A stretch of 64,000 nt of DNA from Gigaspora rosea (Eukaryota; Glomeromycota; Glomeromycetes; Diversisporales; Gigasporaceae): the NCBI GenBank assembly GCA_003550325.1, contig QKWP01001262.1, positions 32,362-96,361 on the forward strand, given 5' to 3'. Within the stretch, counting starts at the first letter, position 1, and each line of letters begins with the position of its first letter. The position numbers and the translations under genes were made by a program. The notes under the pieces were generated by a model that did not search any database, was not told the origin of the DNA, and was given only the letters and a program-made list of their open reading frames with translations. Shown piece by piece: positions 1 through 11,945 of this stretch.

Positions 1-49
1 TGAATTCTTGAGTCACATATTATGTTATCGCATGCGATACAATTATCCT

Positions 50-1463
50 CTTTCGTTTATCGGTAATATGGATGAAACTCCATTAGCGTTTGATATGCCT
101 AGCAATTATACACTTGAAAAACTAGTGCTTATACTGTTGAAATTTGTACAACGGTTATGAAAAATCTAATTTTACAGTTGTTTTAAGTTGTTTAGCGAAT
201 GGAACCAAGCTGCCTCCCATGATACTTTTTAAATTAGTAAATGTACCATGACAAGCATTTCCATCAGGTATTGTTGTACGAGCCAATCCGAGTGGATATA
301 TGAATAGTGATGAAATGATTTTTTGGATTGAAAATATATGGAACCGTCGAGCTTCCTTGTCTATCGATCCTCATTCATTATTAGTTTTGGATGCATTTAG
401 TGACCATCTTACAGACTCGGTTAAAAATCGATTTAATGAAAAAATACTAACATGGCAGTCATTCCGGAAGGACTTACTAAGAAATTGCAATCTTTAGACG
501 TATATATCAATAAGTCCTTTAAAGATAAGGTAAATAAATAATATTTATTTTTTTTAAAAAAAAATATATATAGCCAACTTTTATAACGGACTAATGGTTT
601 TGAAAGAAAAATTTCCAAGAGCTTGTGCCACCTTTTTTTACTATTTCTGTTATAAGCAATTATTACGGATTATAAAAACTTGGTTCTGATTTAATCTAAA
701 CTCTACCTGACCCTAATCCCAATAACCCGATTTTATTATCATTATGATTCGTTACAATTTATATTTTTTTTATTAACTAAATTTTATATCTATCACATGG
801 GTTAAACTGACAATTTTTTTTGAAGGTGAGTAAAAATAATATTTTCGTCTTTGTGTAATATAAAATTTTTAATTTTTAATTATATAATTTAAGTATTGCA
901 AATTCTATCTCGATTGGATGGGAGAAGAAATTAAAAAACTAACACGCACAGGCCGTATCCAATGACCCGCTTATAACTTGGTTGCTGAATGTGTATTAAG
1001 AGCATGGAATCAAGTTGACCCCACCCTTATCAAACGTTCGTTCAAATATTGTGGAATCTCGACCGCTCATGATGGAACCGAAGAAGATTTAATATTCAAT
1101 TATAACTGGGTTAATAACCCAGAGGCTCAAAATAGAAATCGTGAATTTATATATATTAATGAAGATAACGAAAGTGACAGTGAAAGTGTTGTTGACTTGA
1201 CCCAAAATGATAATAACGATAACGATAATGATAACTGTGCCAATAATGTTAATAACTATAGCGATGAAGACAACAGTGACGATGAAGATGACAATAATGG
1301 TGGCGATGATGATAATGGTAGCAATGATGATAATGGTAGCGATAATAGTAGTAGTCTGGATGAAAATGAAGATGAAAATAATTATAGAAATGACTATGAA
1401 GATTATGATGAAGACACGTATTATGACAATGAGATAATTGAATATGTTAATTCGTGGGATTAG
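50..1463 (+). pseudogene. Degraded pogo/Tigger-like DDE transposase, 5' end missing
   Basis: Remnant of a pogo-type (Tc1/mariner superfamily) transposase, the nuclear enzyme that cuts and pastes its own element. All three catalytic positions are recognisable: MDETPLAFDMPSN near 68-106 (first Asp), LVLDAFSDHLTD near 382-417 (second), and LTKKLQSLDVYINKSFK near 470-522 (third). A frameshift near 442 separates the second and third. A probable intron at 530-893 (GTAAAT..TTAAG) then joins in phase to a C-terminal exon containing YLDWMGEEI. That exon has one TGA stop at 963-965 between RIQ and PAYN, and ends in a long Asp/Asn/Glu-rich acidic tail, as pogo-like transposases often do. The N-terminal DNA-binding part would lie before the window. 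Inactive. Family assignment rests on motif order. Confidence 0.8.
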
Positions 1464-1697
1464 AAGATTTTCAGTTTTTAATTTTAGAATAGCAAAAAAA
1501 TATTGTATATTCTAATACATAAATAGTCAAATTTTAATAAAAATAATTTGCTGATATTAAACATTTGTTGGTACTGGTGATTTGGTTTACAATGAACGGT
1601 ATAAAAGTTATTGTCACTGCTATAAATGCATAAATTCGAAATAATAAAGAATTTAATCTAATTTTTTTTAGTTATTTTCTTCTTATTTCTTCTAGAA

Positions 1698-1905
1698 TTA
1701 TCCCCTTATCATTCTAACTACACCATAAAATGCCCTATACACATTCACATCATGTTTTGCAGAGGTTTCTAAAAAGTCACATTAGAGTCTTCTTGCCGTA
1801 TTCATCCCTTCTTCTCTTGAAACTTCATGTTCAGTTATTTTGTCACATTTATTACCAACAAGCATAATTGGAATATGCTCAGCATCTTTTATGCGCATAA
1901 CTAAA
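1698..1905 (-). pseudogene. Ras-like small GTPase, C-terminal half fragment
   Basis: The minus strand reads RIKDAEHIPIMLVGNKCDKI, then EHEVSREEGMNTARRL, a TAA stop, and CDFLETSAKHDVNVYRAFYG before the terminal TAA. NKCD is the G4 guanine-recognition motif (NKxD) and ETSAK the G5 motif of Ras-family switches. The phosphate-binding loop and switch regions (G1-G3) are not found upstream, where the sequence becomes AT-rich after a possible splice acceptor (aatttag near 1900). One in-frame stop and no CAAX box, so this is a broken partial gene. It could be the last exons of a decayed Ras gene or a fragment carried by a transposon. Confidence 0.75.
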
Positions 1906-2087
1906 TTTAATGAAACAAAGTAGAGTAAATATTTGTTTTAATGATGGTACATGTATACAATTCGCAATAATTTTGGGTTACAGTACGATTCCCCAAAGTA
2001 ATTTCCCTGACAGGCCAATTACCCGACATTTAAAAATGTATCAGTATAGCGAAACTAATCAAAATGCCGACCCTAACCCATATTTTC

Positions 2088-2242
2088 TTGAAACACAACT
2101 GTTAAATTGAACAGAATCAAACTTCATACTGTAATTTGTTGAATGATCAAATGATTACGGTTAATCTCACAATCTCTTGAAACACAAACGTTAAAGTGAG
2201 CAGAATCAAACTTCATACTCACTGTTGACCTTTATTGAATGA
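2088..2242. repeat. Two-copy tandem duplication, about 87-bp period
   Basis: The segment CTTGAAACACAACTGTTAAA followed by GAACAGAATCAAACTTCATA (from 2088) recurs with point changes from about 2175. Both copies end near TTGAATGA. No coding content recognised. Confidence 0.7.
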
Positions 2243-2593
2243 ACCCTACGAGTTGGTAAGTGTTCTATAGAGAAATATCTTTCGGGAAAGCGACAAGCTT
2301 ATGCTATATTGCACAAGCTTTTTCAAATATTGTGTGGGTCTTGAAAGCCCTCAAGAATTAAAGCAAATAAATTCGTATAAAATAATGAAAAAAAGCGCTT
2401 AAATTTAGAGAACGAGTGTTTTAACAACAAAAGGGTTATATAGTTGTACAATTTTCGAAAGTTATTCACTAACACTTATTCGATATCACACAGGGTGACA
2501 ACTACTGGTACTCAACTCTATGTGATGTTGGCTAAATGTCCTGTTCGGCAACATCCATACAAAAGACTGTAGCAGTATATCATACCCTATCAT

Positions 2594-2722
2594 ACCCGGG
2601 TCTTTTAATATTTATACCTAATTTATATACCCGGGTCTTTTAATTTTATGATTTATTTATAGACCCAGGTCTTTTATATTTCCTCAAATTTTGACCTACA
2701 TAATAGACCCAGGTATAATACC
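2594..2722. repeat. Short repeats of ACCCGGGTCTTTTA
   Basis: Four spaced copies of A(G)ACCCRGGTCTTTTA lie about 35-45 bp apart, the last truncated. Around 2743-2772 a related GGGTCTT..CGGCAATTTACGGTA string follows; it recurs near 24612-24643 as CAGGTCTTTTATGGCAATTT plus ACGGTA. The flanks 2243-2593 and 2723-3092 show nothing codable. Confidence 0.6.
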
Positions 2723-3092
2723 TGGGGGATCTACTATCAAGGGGGTCTTGTATACGGCAATTTACGGTAGTCAATTTATCAATATTTTTGACAATAAGTA
2801 GGAATGGGATTACCTGTTTGATACAAGTCAAAATATTAACAATTTTGATAGCGAACAGTATTTTGATAATGAAAAAGGACCTAACAACAGGCAGAATTCT
2901 GATGACAAAAGGGTTCTGGCAACAAACAGAATTCTGAAAATGAATAGAATTCTGATTCTATGAACAAAGATACCCAAAATCCAGAAAATCCTTCCACTGT
3001 AATTTTTTTATTTTTATTTTTATTTTTTTTTTAAAAAAATTATATATATTAATATACAGCATATATTACTATTTTAATATAGTAGAATTTCA

Positions 3093-6000
3093 ATAAACAA
3101 GCCACATTAAATGAAGAAATTGCGGATGATGTTGAAGAAATCAAACAGGTAAATCTGTATTATATAAAACTTTAATTATAATAAATTAAAATTTTAATAT
3201 ATAGATTATCATAGCCACAGTTAATCAAGTTGGGTAAAGCAAATGTCGAAATTGTAACTAAAGTTAAATATCGCCTTGAATTTGAGGAATACCCAGAAAC
3301 TTCCGAGAGTAAAGTTGCCTGTATCTATAATGTAACTGCATAGATCCTAACAAAGCTCTTGAGATTTTTAATCTTAAGAATATCCAATATTCATATAAGG
3401 AAGGAACTTCTTATAAAAGCATTTACTGCCCTTTTTTGAAAACAAAGGTTTATAAAAAACAAGAACCTTCCATAGTATTAAAATGTGCCAATTTGCTGCA
3501 CCCGAATTGGCAACAATGACACACACATCTGTAAACTTCAATGATAATCTTTTCAAAAAAATATTTAATGCCAATGAATTGTCATTGGATACACATACTT
3601 TGAAGTCAGTATTAATAATTAAAATGTATTTATTTTTACAATATATAAATATATTAAAATTTTATCATTATTAGTATATTTGCTGTAGCACATAAGACCC
3701 CATGTGGATTTATTCATTCGCATTCTGGAATTTGATACAATGGCAAGCCTAAACTTGAAAAACATTATTAGGTTTTGTAAATTATATTTAATATAAGATT
3801 TTTGTAAACCAAATTTGTATAAATATCAATCAAATTTGTGATATTACATACAATTTAATTATGATCCATCCTTGATATTCAAAGTGATAAAAATCTGATT
3901 ATCAAGGGTGGATTATAAATTTAATTAGGATTTATATGAATTTGTCAGCAAAACCATATTACAACTGATTTTGATTAATCGAGATTTTCTTATATTAAAG
4001 TTTTTGTTTTATAATTTATAGCATAATGATAATACATCTGAGCCTTATTACTTCATTAGTTGTGAAAAATTTAGGAGTGGTAAACGTGGTCATCGTTATC
4101 AAAGTTTATCTGGACGCATTAATATTAAATATTTAAAGAGCCTTTTTCAAGAATATACATATTATGAAAATGGAAATACAGATGAGGTATTTATTTTAAT
4201 TTAATAATTCAAAAAGTCTTATATATATTAATATATAATAAAACTAAATACTTTAATTAATCTATAGATTTCAAACTCAGTTTGACATTGCTATTTAGCA
4301 CATCCTTTTAGTGCATGGGCAAAGAAATGCCGTAAGAAGATTTATTAATATATTATATTTTAAAATATATATTAACTAATTATTTAATATTAATTTTATA
4401 TAGCTTATGTTCATGTTACTAAAAATAATAAAATAATGCAAGGATCAATTCAAAAAAGGCTAGAATGTCCAGTTAAATTTTGGTACTATGTGCCTAAAAA
4501 TTTGGAAGAATGCCCATATATTATAATTATGTCATGATATACTTATAATCATTCTCCTCCTTCACCTTCTAAAATACCAACTGCAATTCAGAATAACTTA
4601 AAGAACATAATTGCTGAAGAAAATATTTTAGATTTAACAGCTAGAAGATTAATTACACATATGTATTTCTTAATAAATTTAAAAGTTTTTTAAAAAATTT
4701 GGATTGATATCAATACATAATAAAAATTAACTTGGTATATATAGACTAATTTTATTTATTAATCAAAATTTTATTAGGTACATCAATGCAAAAATTTTTT
4801 AAAGGAGTTCCACTTCCAAAATTACATCCATCGTTAAATAATCAATCAAAAATTGATTATATGATTGCAACTAAACGTCATGCTGAGCATCCATATGGCC
4901 AGGACATTATGGGTATTGCATATATACTTTTAAAGCAGCAACAAGAAAATGAATTAGATCAATACATTAGAACTGTCTGTAAGTAAACATATTTAAATAA
5001 TTTTATTAAATTAATTTGCTTATATATATTAAAATTTATATTAATGTTTATTTTATTTTAGGATTTTTTGATAATGGGCAATACTTAGTATTATGTAGTC
5101 ACAAAAATCAAATAAAATATTTAGCTAATTCTTTATATTTTGAAATAGATATGAGTTTCAAATGTGTACATGGACCAATTAATAAATAGGAAGTATGTGC
5201 TTATATAGAAAAATACCAAAAAAGTAAGTAAAAAACAATTGTAATAATAATTATTATGTTATATAAATATTTATATATTTTATTTAAGCCTTAGTATTTG
5301 CATATGCTTTTACTATTTTTCAAATTGCAAACATATATAAAAAATTATTGAAGAACTTTTTATATGTGTAGAACAAGACTGTGAGCATCCAATTGAATTT
5401 CAACATATTCATGGATGTGGTATTAGATGTATTTTAGCAGATGAGCATTAGGGTCAAGCATTAGGTAAAATTCATATAAATTTTATTTTTACTTACTAAG
5501 CATATGTTTGTTAAAAAAATGCTTTTTTATGAATTAATATTCTAGGTTTAGGCCAATATTTGGCAGAAAGGTTTACTATATTTAATGCAGCCGAACATTT
5601 AGAACAGATTTATAAGCTATGCACAGTACATTTTAAGAGGTAAATTATTTTTCAACTATAACTAGGTTAATAAATTCAAATTATCAATTTTATTTAGAAC
5701 TAAACCCCATTCTATTGAAAAAAATTAACTAAACATATATTTAATTTATATATATTTATATTTATTGATTTAATAGGAATATTCGCAACAAAAAAGGAGT
5801 AAATAAGAAATAAAAAAAAAGTACTCATTAATAGAAAATAAAACGGCATATGAAGTTATGAATACTCTTGAATTTCTCCAAAATTGTGAAGAACCTGGTG
5901 TAGCAGGTATATTTTATAATTATATATAATAGTTGAATTATACAAATTTATTTTTATTTATTTTTTTTTTAAGACTGGGTTCAAGATAAAAGACAATCAT

Positions 6001-6647
6001 GGATGCTTGCGAGCTTGTCACCAACATTTACTAAAAAGTTACCAGCGATTTGGACCAAGATACCCTTTACAACAAATGCAGGAGAATCAGCTCATGTGAA
6101 CATTAACCGAAATGGTTATGAGCTATCTTTATTGGCGGCTATTCAAAAGTAAATCAACTTAATTACATAATTTGCTAAATATATTTATTTACAAAAATAT
6201 AATTTATTTATTATTGTATTCAAAAATAGAGCAAGTAAATTTGATCAACTTCAATGGAGTTCTGCTTATATATATGAAAAAACAAATGTATCTGATTCCT
6301 ATCGGGATAAATCATCATTGCAAAGAACAGTTGAGGCAGTTAAAAAAACATATGTATTATATATATTATGATAAGTTTAATAGTTAATTAAAATTTTTTT
6401 AATTGTTTGTTTAAAGAAAAGTGTGTGAATAAATCTTCAACTAGTCAAAAGTCTTCTAAAAGAACTCAGCTTGCCAAAAATAGCACAGAAATTTTAAATG
6501 AATGTTCTGAATTGACTATTGGATCATGAAGACATTTTAAGAATTGAACGTGAAAAGTTTAGTATTCAAAAGGATAAAAATAATGAATTAGAGAGGGAAA
6601 TTATGCTGTGGGAGAAACTTCAAAACTCTAAAATAATTAATATTTAA
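3093..6647 (+). pseudogene. MULE-like transposase in many small exons, decayed
   Basis: Decayed gene for a Mutator-like (MULE) DDE transposase. Exon-like blocks run in order: an N-terminal block with CQFAAPELATMTHTSVNF (3484-3640); GKRGHRYQSLSGRINIKYL (4080-4135); KRLECPVKFWYYVPKN (4456-4503); QKFFKGVPLPKLHPSL (4790-4840); SLYFEIDMSFKCVHGPIN (5130-5187), the first catalytic Asp; GCGIRCILADEH (5415-5448), probably the second; and TTNAGESAHVNINRNGYELS (6068-6130), the catalytic Glu. A charged coiled-coil tail starts near 6524. Short GT..AG introns separate most blocks (for example 3149-3204). Damage includes TGA after IIIMS, TAG after GPINK, TAG after ADEH, and frameshifts near 3480 and 6525. 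Family call is from motif order. Confidence 0.75.
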
Positions 6648-7261
6648 ATAAAGTATTTATTACAATAATTGTATTGGCAAAAAAATTTAATTGTCAGTAA
6701 AAATTTGTGGTATAATTAGATTAAATTATTTTTTTAAATCTTAAATTAACGAAGTAATTGTATTATTTTATTATCTTTGGATTAATTTGTTATTTGGACT
6801 AAACGCATGCTAGTATATATATTTATATCAGCATTTACAAAATATTCAAGTACTACTATTAATTGAAGTAAGCCTTATGGTAATTTTGCCAAAGTTCATT
6901 TTGTGAAATGTGGATATTAAATTTTAGCCAATCAACGCAACTCTATAATAAAAAAAGATGGTTTCCAACCAACTTTATTTTAATCATGATAATGAATTCA
7001 CTTAACTGAATAATTTATTTTCTACTAATTAAAAATTGTGCTCTGACCTATTAATTTAGGTATTTGAGAGCACCCTAAGTTATTTTTACAACAATATTTT
7101 AAAGCATTGTACTGTATTATTGTTCATAATTTTTTTATTTATTACAGTACGCCTTTTATATAATATATAAGAAAAAATGTACTGTACTCATAAATGATAT
7201 AGCTAAATAAGAGTACAATATAGTATATTTTTAGGTAAAATATAGTACGAAATATCTACAG
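6648..7261. other. AT-rich intergenic stretch
   Basis: No gene seen. Contains several short GTACTGTA/TACAGTAC-type words (about 7105-7255), too degenerate to define an element. The missing N-terminal part of the downstream P-like gene may have decayed here. Confidence 0.5.
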
Positions 7262-8150
7262 CCCGATAATTGGTACCTCAGTAAAGTACTTACTGAAATT
7301 TCAGTAAATAATTATTTGGACATTAAAGTCACAATCAAAACTGCTAGAAAAGTCAATTTGTATATATGGAAATCACTACTTCATGATATTTGTCCTGCAT
7401 ATAATAAAAATGAACATTTTGTTTCACATCTTGCTATTAATCCCATAACTGGTAATAAATGGTTCTTCCTAAATAATTCAACACATGTTTTTAAAAAGTT
7501 GAGAAATAATGTCTCTAAAAGTTATACTAGTAATAATGAAAATGAAAATATAAGAGAAATAATATTTGATGGGTGGAAAATTAGTTGGTAACATTTTCAA
7601 GGAGTATACAATCATACAACCAAACATGAGGTAGCAAAAGCTACTAAATTACTAAGCAATATATATGGCTTACCCCCTGGAGCAAATGAGAGTAAATCCT
7701 GTAGAACAACACTATCATTTGATGTTAAAAAAGCAATGAAAAATATTTCTGAGTTAAATTATGCACTCAGGTTCATAATTTAACCCTCTTTTGATTTAAA
7801 CTAAGATAGTTATTTTTTAAAAAAAAAATTAGTAAAAATCTGTATTCAAAATTAATATTATGAGTTAGAATGACTATTTATTTAAAATGTTATTATAATT
7901 ATCAAAAATCTAATATTGTTGCATACCACTAGTTATTTATTCACTATGCACATATGTACCAAGATATTACACATAGTTGAATATGTATTTCTTCTTTTGA
8001 AGACCCACACTTGAATACTTTAAAAGAAATAAAACAATGGTTTACTCAAGGTAATAAACAAAAAAAATTCAAGCCAATAGTTTTCCACACAATGCCAGTT
8101 CAACTTGATTTTATCAAAATAAGTAGATTTCTTGGAATTGTAGAGCATGT
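7262..8150 (+). pseudogene. P-element/THAP9-like transposase, 5' part, split by an insertion
   Basis: First half of a transposase related to Drosophila P element and THAP9. The main open stretch (7316-7591) has NKWFFLNNSTHVFKKLRNNV, matching the family's 'D..H..KL.RN' block. It is followed by GWKISW, a TAA where the frame should run on to HFQGVY, and KATKLLSNIYGLPP and SFDVKKAM, corresponding to the GTP-binding insertion region. After an AT-rich gap a further block (about 7998-8150) reads KEIKQWFTQGNKQKKFKPIV, then SRFLGIVEHV. At 8158 the sequence breaks into a 7.2-kb insertion and the frame resumes at 15370. In-frame stops and missing N-terminal domains make it non-functional. The superfamily is inferred from motif order; the exact clade is uncertain. 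Confidence 0.65.
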
Positions 8151-9256
8151 ACTTACTAAGGACCCCGAAGGATATATATAATACTAAGATCTGGTTTTGT
8201 ATAGACTTATTATATAATTATTCAATATGTTGTATGTTTAAATTTGTATAACCAACAGGTAATGTTTTGAAAATCAGATGTTTATTTGTATAACAAAGAT
8301 GATCTTTATAACAAGTTAGTTCTTTATTTTGTATAACAGAACTAAATTTAAAACAGTTAGAGATTGCAAATGCTTATTTTTGGTACTGATAGGGCATGGT
8401 TTACTACCAAAGATTCCTAAAAATAAGCTATCTTTTTTTAGATTTAAAAAATCGGAAGTTTATTTTGAAGTATTATAACTTTTTAAGGAATTTGTACACA
8501 ATAAGGAGGTAGTTTATTTTAGAAATATAAATCCTAAAAAAGTTTATTATCTCAACTAGGCGCTTGAGTTGCTTAAAGGAAGTTAGAATAGAGCATGCTA
8601 TATTGTATTTCTATATATTATGTTAACTATAGTGTAATTTTAGCGCAATTCTCAAATTTTTATCGATTTCATGCTATCATATAATTTATAGCAAAACAGT
8701 AGAGTTTTGTATTAATTATAAGAATAGTTTGGTGCTTCTTTTGTTTTTACATATTTTGTGGTATTATTAATTCCAATTTTTTTGAATACATTTCTTGTTA
8801 TATATAAAATTTTATTTAATTTTTTTTTATCACAATTAAGTAGTCTTATTTTTTTAAATCATTTTACTTGTAATTTATGTTGTCTCCTCATTAAAATGCA
8901 TTCTATATTATATTATTATATTATTTATTACCAGTATTTTATCTATTACTAGTGCGATAAGAAACTAATATATGTAGTTAAGATTGAGTTAATTGTATCA
9001 GAATTCTTATGATTTCTATTATTGTTGGTTGCTATTGCTATTCCAATAATCACAGTATATTGATAAGTTGAGATAGTTTGCATTAGAATTAATATGATTT
9101 TTATCTGAAAAATTTTTACAGAACTTGCTATTCTAGTAACTATGGTGCGTGCAGCATCAAATATTTTATATGAAATGTGAACTTGCAAAGGCTTTTTATC
9201 TAAAAGTTCAATTGCAAAAAAAATTTATATATAATTTTTTATTTTTTAAATTTTAG

Positions 9257-9411
9257 GGTGTCTATGTTGAGTGAGTAATCTTTTACATGCATTCAGATCC
9301 GGAAAACGATTAACTGCTGAAGCACTTTTTTCATAAACTCTCAGAATGGAATGACTTAATATATCAACCAGACAAGCCTAATGAGCTTAATGAACTTGGT
9401 GAGATTTAGTA
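9257..9411 (+). pseudogene. Protein kinase C-terminal lobe remnant
   Basis: Blocks in shifting frames read MHSDPEN, RLTAEALFS and KLSEWNDLIYQPDKPNELNE. This is the pattern of subdomain XI of fungal tyrosine-kinase-like kinases (a C-x-x-DP-x-x-RPTA motif followed by a linker). At least two single-base shifts and several stops are present. It lies inside the 7.2-kb element, so it may be a captured host fragment or a gene remnant that was there before. The rest of the kinase domain was not found. Confidence 0.5.
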
Positions 9412-9744
9412 TCTGTAATGGTGGAGAATTTGATGAAAAGAAAAAAATATTTAAAGAATTCGATGCTGCTAAAATTTGATCAAATGCCATCTGATCAGTT
9501 AATATAAATCAATAAAGAAAATAACATTTAACTGGAAATCTTAAGAAACAAAATAAAATGAAAACTTCTTATCATCCAAAGTTTTCAGATAGCAAAGACG
9601 TTTGAAAGAATCTAACATAGTAGTTAGATTTACAAGCATTCTTGAAGTTGTTCTAATAGGGTTTTGAATTTAACAAAAAATTGAGCATTTCATAAAATAA
9701 GAAATTTCAATATCATCAAATTAATTAGTTGTTGGTGAATTAAG

Positions 9745-9888
9745 ATGTCAGTGAAACGAACAGAATCGCAGGAATTTTTGTCAAACATTGTTTGTTCAAT
9801 ATATTCATATGATGTAGCTTTTATAGCACTTCTATTTTACTTGGAATATGTGAATGAAGAGGGAATCTCTTCATTTAAAGGTTGTTAA
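9745..9888 (+). CDS. Possible 47-residue hypothetical ORF
   Basis: An ATG-initiated frame starts MSVKRTESQEFLSNIVCSIY and ends EEGISSFKGC. The composition (few AAA/ATA runs, mixed hydrophobic and polar residues) is more protein-like than its surroundings. It could be one exon of a larger broken gene: the AAAG/GTTGTT near 9880 resembles a splice donor. Not recognised. Confidence 0.25.
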   Translation: MSVKRTESQEFLSNIVCSIYSYDVAFIALLFYLEYVNEEGISSFKGC

Positions 9889-11027
9889 TTTTTTATTGAG
9901 TATTTAAGTTATTAATTTGAAACTTTATTATTAATTTATATAAGTTGACGGAGAAAGCAAAATTGTTTAGAGTATTAAATAACATTAGTAAATTATTGTT
10001 TCATTGCATATTTTTAGTTGGGAAAGTTTGGAGAATTGTTTTGTAATTTTTTTTTTTTTTTAAAAAAAAATAAACATTTCTCAGCAATTAACTAATCAAA
10101 TTCAATAAAGCTTTTTTATTTCAATTCCATAAACCAGTAGAATTACAGTAAAATAAAAAATTCTTTATCGAAGAAATTAACAACTGTGAATCTGCCAATA
10201 GTTTGCTTCTTTCTAATCCAATAATATTACTAAGCAAGCGTAGCTTTCTTACGAAGATTTTTTTATTAATACGCCCACTTTTTTCGATCCACATTTATTA
10301 TAAGATCTTGGATCGAAGCATTTTCTTTATTTTCAGGACTACGCTGGTTGTTTTCGAGAATTCCTTCATAGACGTCCTAATGCAATGAGAAATTTGCCTT
10401 GCTCAAACACTCAAATGCACCGATTATTAATTATCTTTGCAATGAAATCTTTAAATTATTATATTAGCTAAATAAAATTGAATTGACGTCGTAAATTCAG
10501 ACAGATTAATATATGGACTGGCAAGACTTGAAAAGGATGCATTCTTTACCAATAGGTTGATTTAAAGCTTCATTAGCAAGTTATCTAAATATTCATCATT
10601 GATAGGTTGAATTTAAACCTTCATTATCGTGTTGCTTAAAGTATGGGTAGTTAATTTCATTTCTGTGTGATTAGTAAAATTCTTGACAATTTCAATATAT
10701 TGTACTGTGTTTTCTATATGCTCCTCTCTTTTCAAAAATGGTTGTAATTTGCAAATAACTGCAATTTTTGCTTACTACGTATTCTATAATATGTATTTCG
10801 AATTTAAAATGTTCTACATACATATATATTTAATGTAATTGTAACCTAATGCTAAAAACGTTATTTCCATTTTACAATCATAGCAAAAACTAGATTCTGG
10901 TCCCTTTCATTCAATTTTTCTATTTCATTGTCATATTATCAAATTTATTATACTACAAATAGGCACTTGAGTTGCTTAAAGTGAGTTAGAGATAAGTGTA
11001 CTATATCTCATATTGTATTATGCAGTA

Positions 11028-11870
11028 CAAGGATCTTATGTTATGATTAGGCTCCATGGCTGCGATAGCAATACTAGGACCTCATATTGTGATTAGGCTT
11101 GATGTCTGCCGCAGGTAGTGATTGAGCCTCCCCATAAAAAAAAAATCAAAATTTTTTCAGATTTTGTTCAAATTTTATTACACTCATTTTTTAAAATAAT
11201 AATCTGAACAATATCTGAATAGAATTTTGACTTTTTTTTCATAGGGTCCACAACTATAATAGCAGTACAAGGATCTCACATTGTGATTAGGCTTCGTGGC
11301 TTCTATAGCAATGCAGGAACCCATGTTGTAACTAGGCTCTATGGCAGTGCAGGCAGTGTAAGAGCCTCATGATTGTGATTAAGTACCATAGCTATTATAA
11401 CAGTTCAAGAATCTCACGTTGTGATTAGGCTCCATGGATGCGATAGCAATGCAAGGATCTCGTGCTGTGATTAGGCTCTATGGCTGTCGCAGGCAGTGCA
11501 AGAACCTCATATTTGGTGGTGATTAAGCTCCACAACTACGATAGCGGCACAAGGACCTTATATTGTAAGGGGAGTAACAAAAATCAGGTAATTTTTTAGG
11601 TGGGAGGGGGGTAAAAAAAAGTTGAAATTATATATAAGAACCTGAATATTTATATATTGAGAAAGAGGGGGGTAGGCCTCTGATAAAAAATAATCAGGTG
11701 ATTAATGACACTGCGCTAATTAGGCTCTATGGCTGCGATAGCAATGCTCATGTTGTGATTAGGCCTTATGGCTATCGCAGGCAGCGCAAGAACCTGATTA
11801 AGCACCTCAACTACGATTGCAGCGCAAGAACCTCACGTGGTTAGGCTCTGTAGCTGCGATAGCATAAATT
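11028..11870. repeat. Degenerate GC-richer minisatellite, unit roughly 46-60 bp
   Basis: The core GTGATTAGGCTCCATGGCTG, then CGATAGCAATGCAAGGATCT, is repeated about a dozen times with drift; a variant has TGTCGCAGGCAGTGCAAGAA. Units start near 11044, 11090, 11283, 11329, 11425, 11467, 11520, 11719, 11755 and 11842. The array is clearly richer in G+C than its flanks. Two unrelated insertions interrupt it (11130-11262 and about 11572-11700). Confidence 0.8.
11130..11262. mobile_element. Small foldback element inserted in the minisatellite
   Basis: Left arm from CCCCATAAAAAAAAAATCAA through TTTTCAGATTTTGTTCAAAT pairs with a right arm whose reverse complement begins CCCTATGAAAAAAAAGTCAA. Arms are about 45 bp, imperfect, with a short AT-rich loop. 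No coding capacity. Confidence 0.65.
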
Positions 11871-11945
11871 AATCAAAATTCAATTAAATAGAAACCAACG
11901 ATAACATTTTCATACTTACCAAATATGTTAAATGTATTGCATATT

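Larger units (their letters stand above)
8559..10992. repeat. Dispersed direct repeat pair (8559-8589 and 10961-10992)
   Basis: The two segments share AGGC(G/A)CTTGAGTTGCTTAAAG and a following GAGTTAGA, 2.4 kb apart inside the large element. The DNA between them is AT-rich with no gene apart from the kinase remnant and small ORF listed separately. A second weak duplication (AATAGGTTGAtTTAAAgCTTCATTA type) lies at 10551-10630. Confidence 0.5.

Noticed and set aside
978..1437. Asp/Asn-rich and Met/Ile-rich frames considered as a separate acidic protein
   Set aside because: The Asp/Asn-rich frame continues in phase from the transposase C-terminal exon; the Met/Ile frame is its shifted reading.
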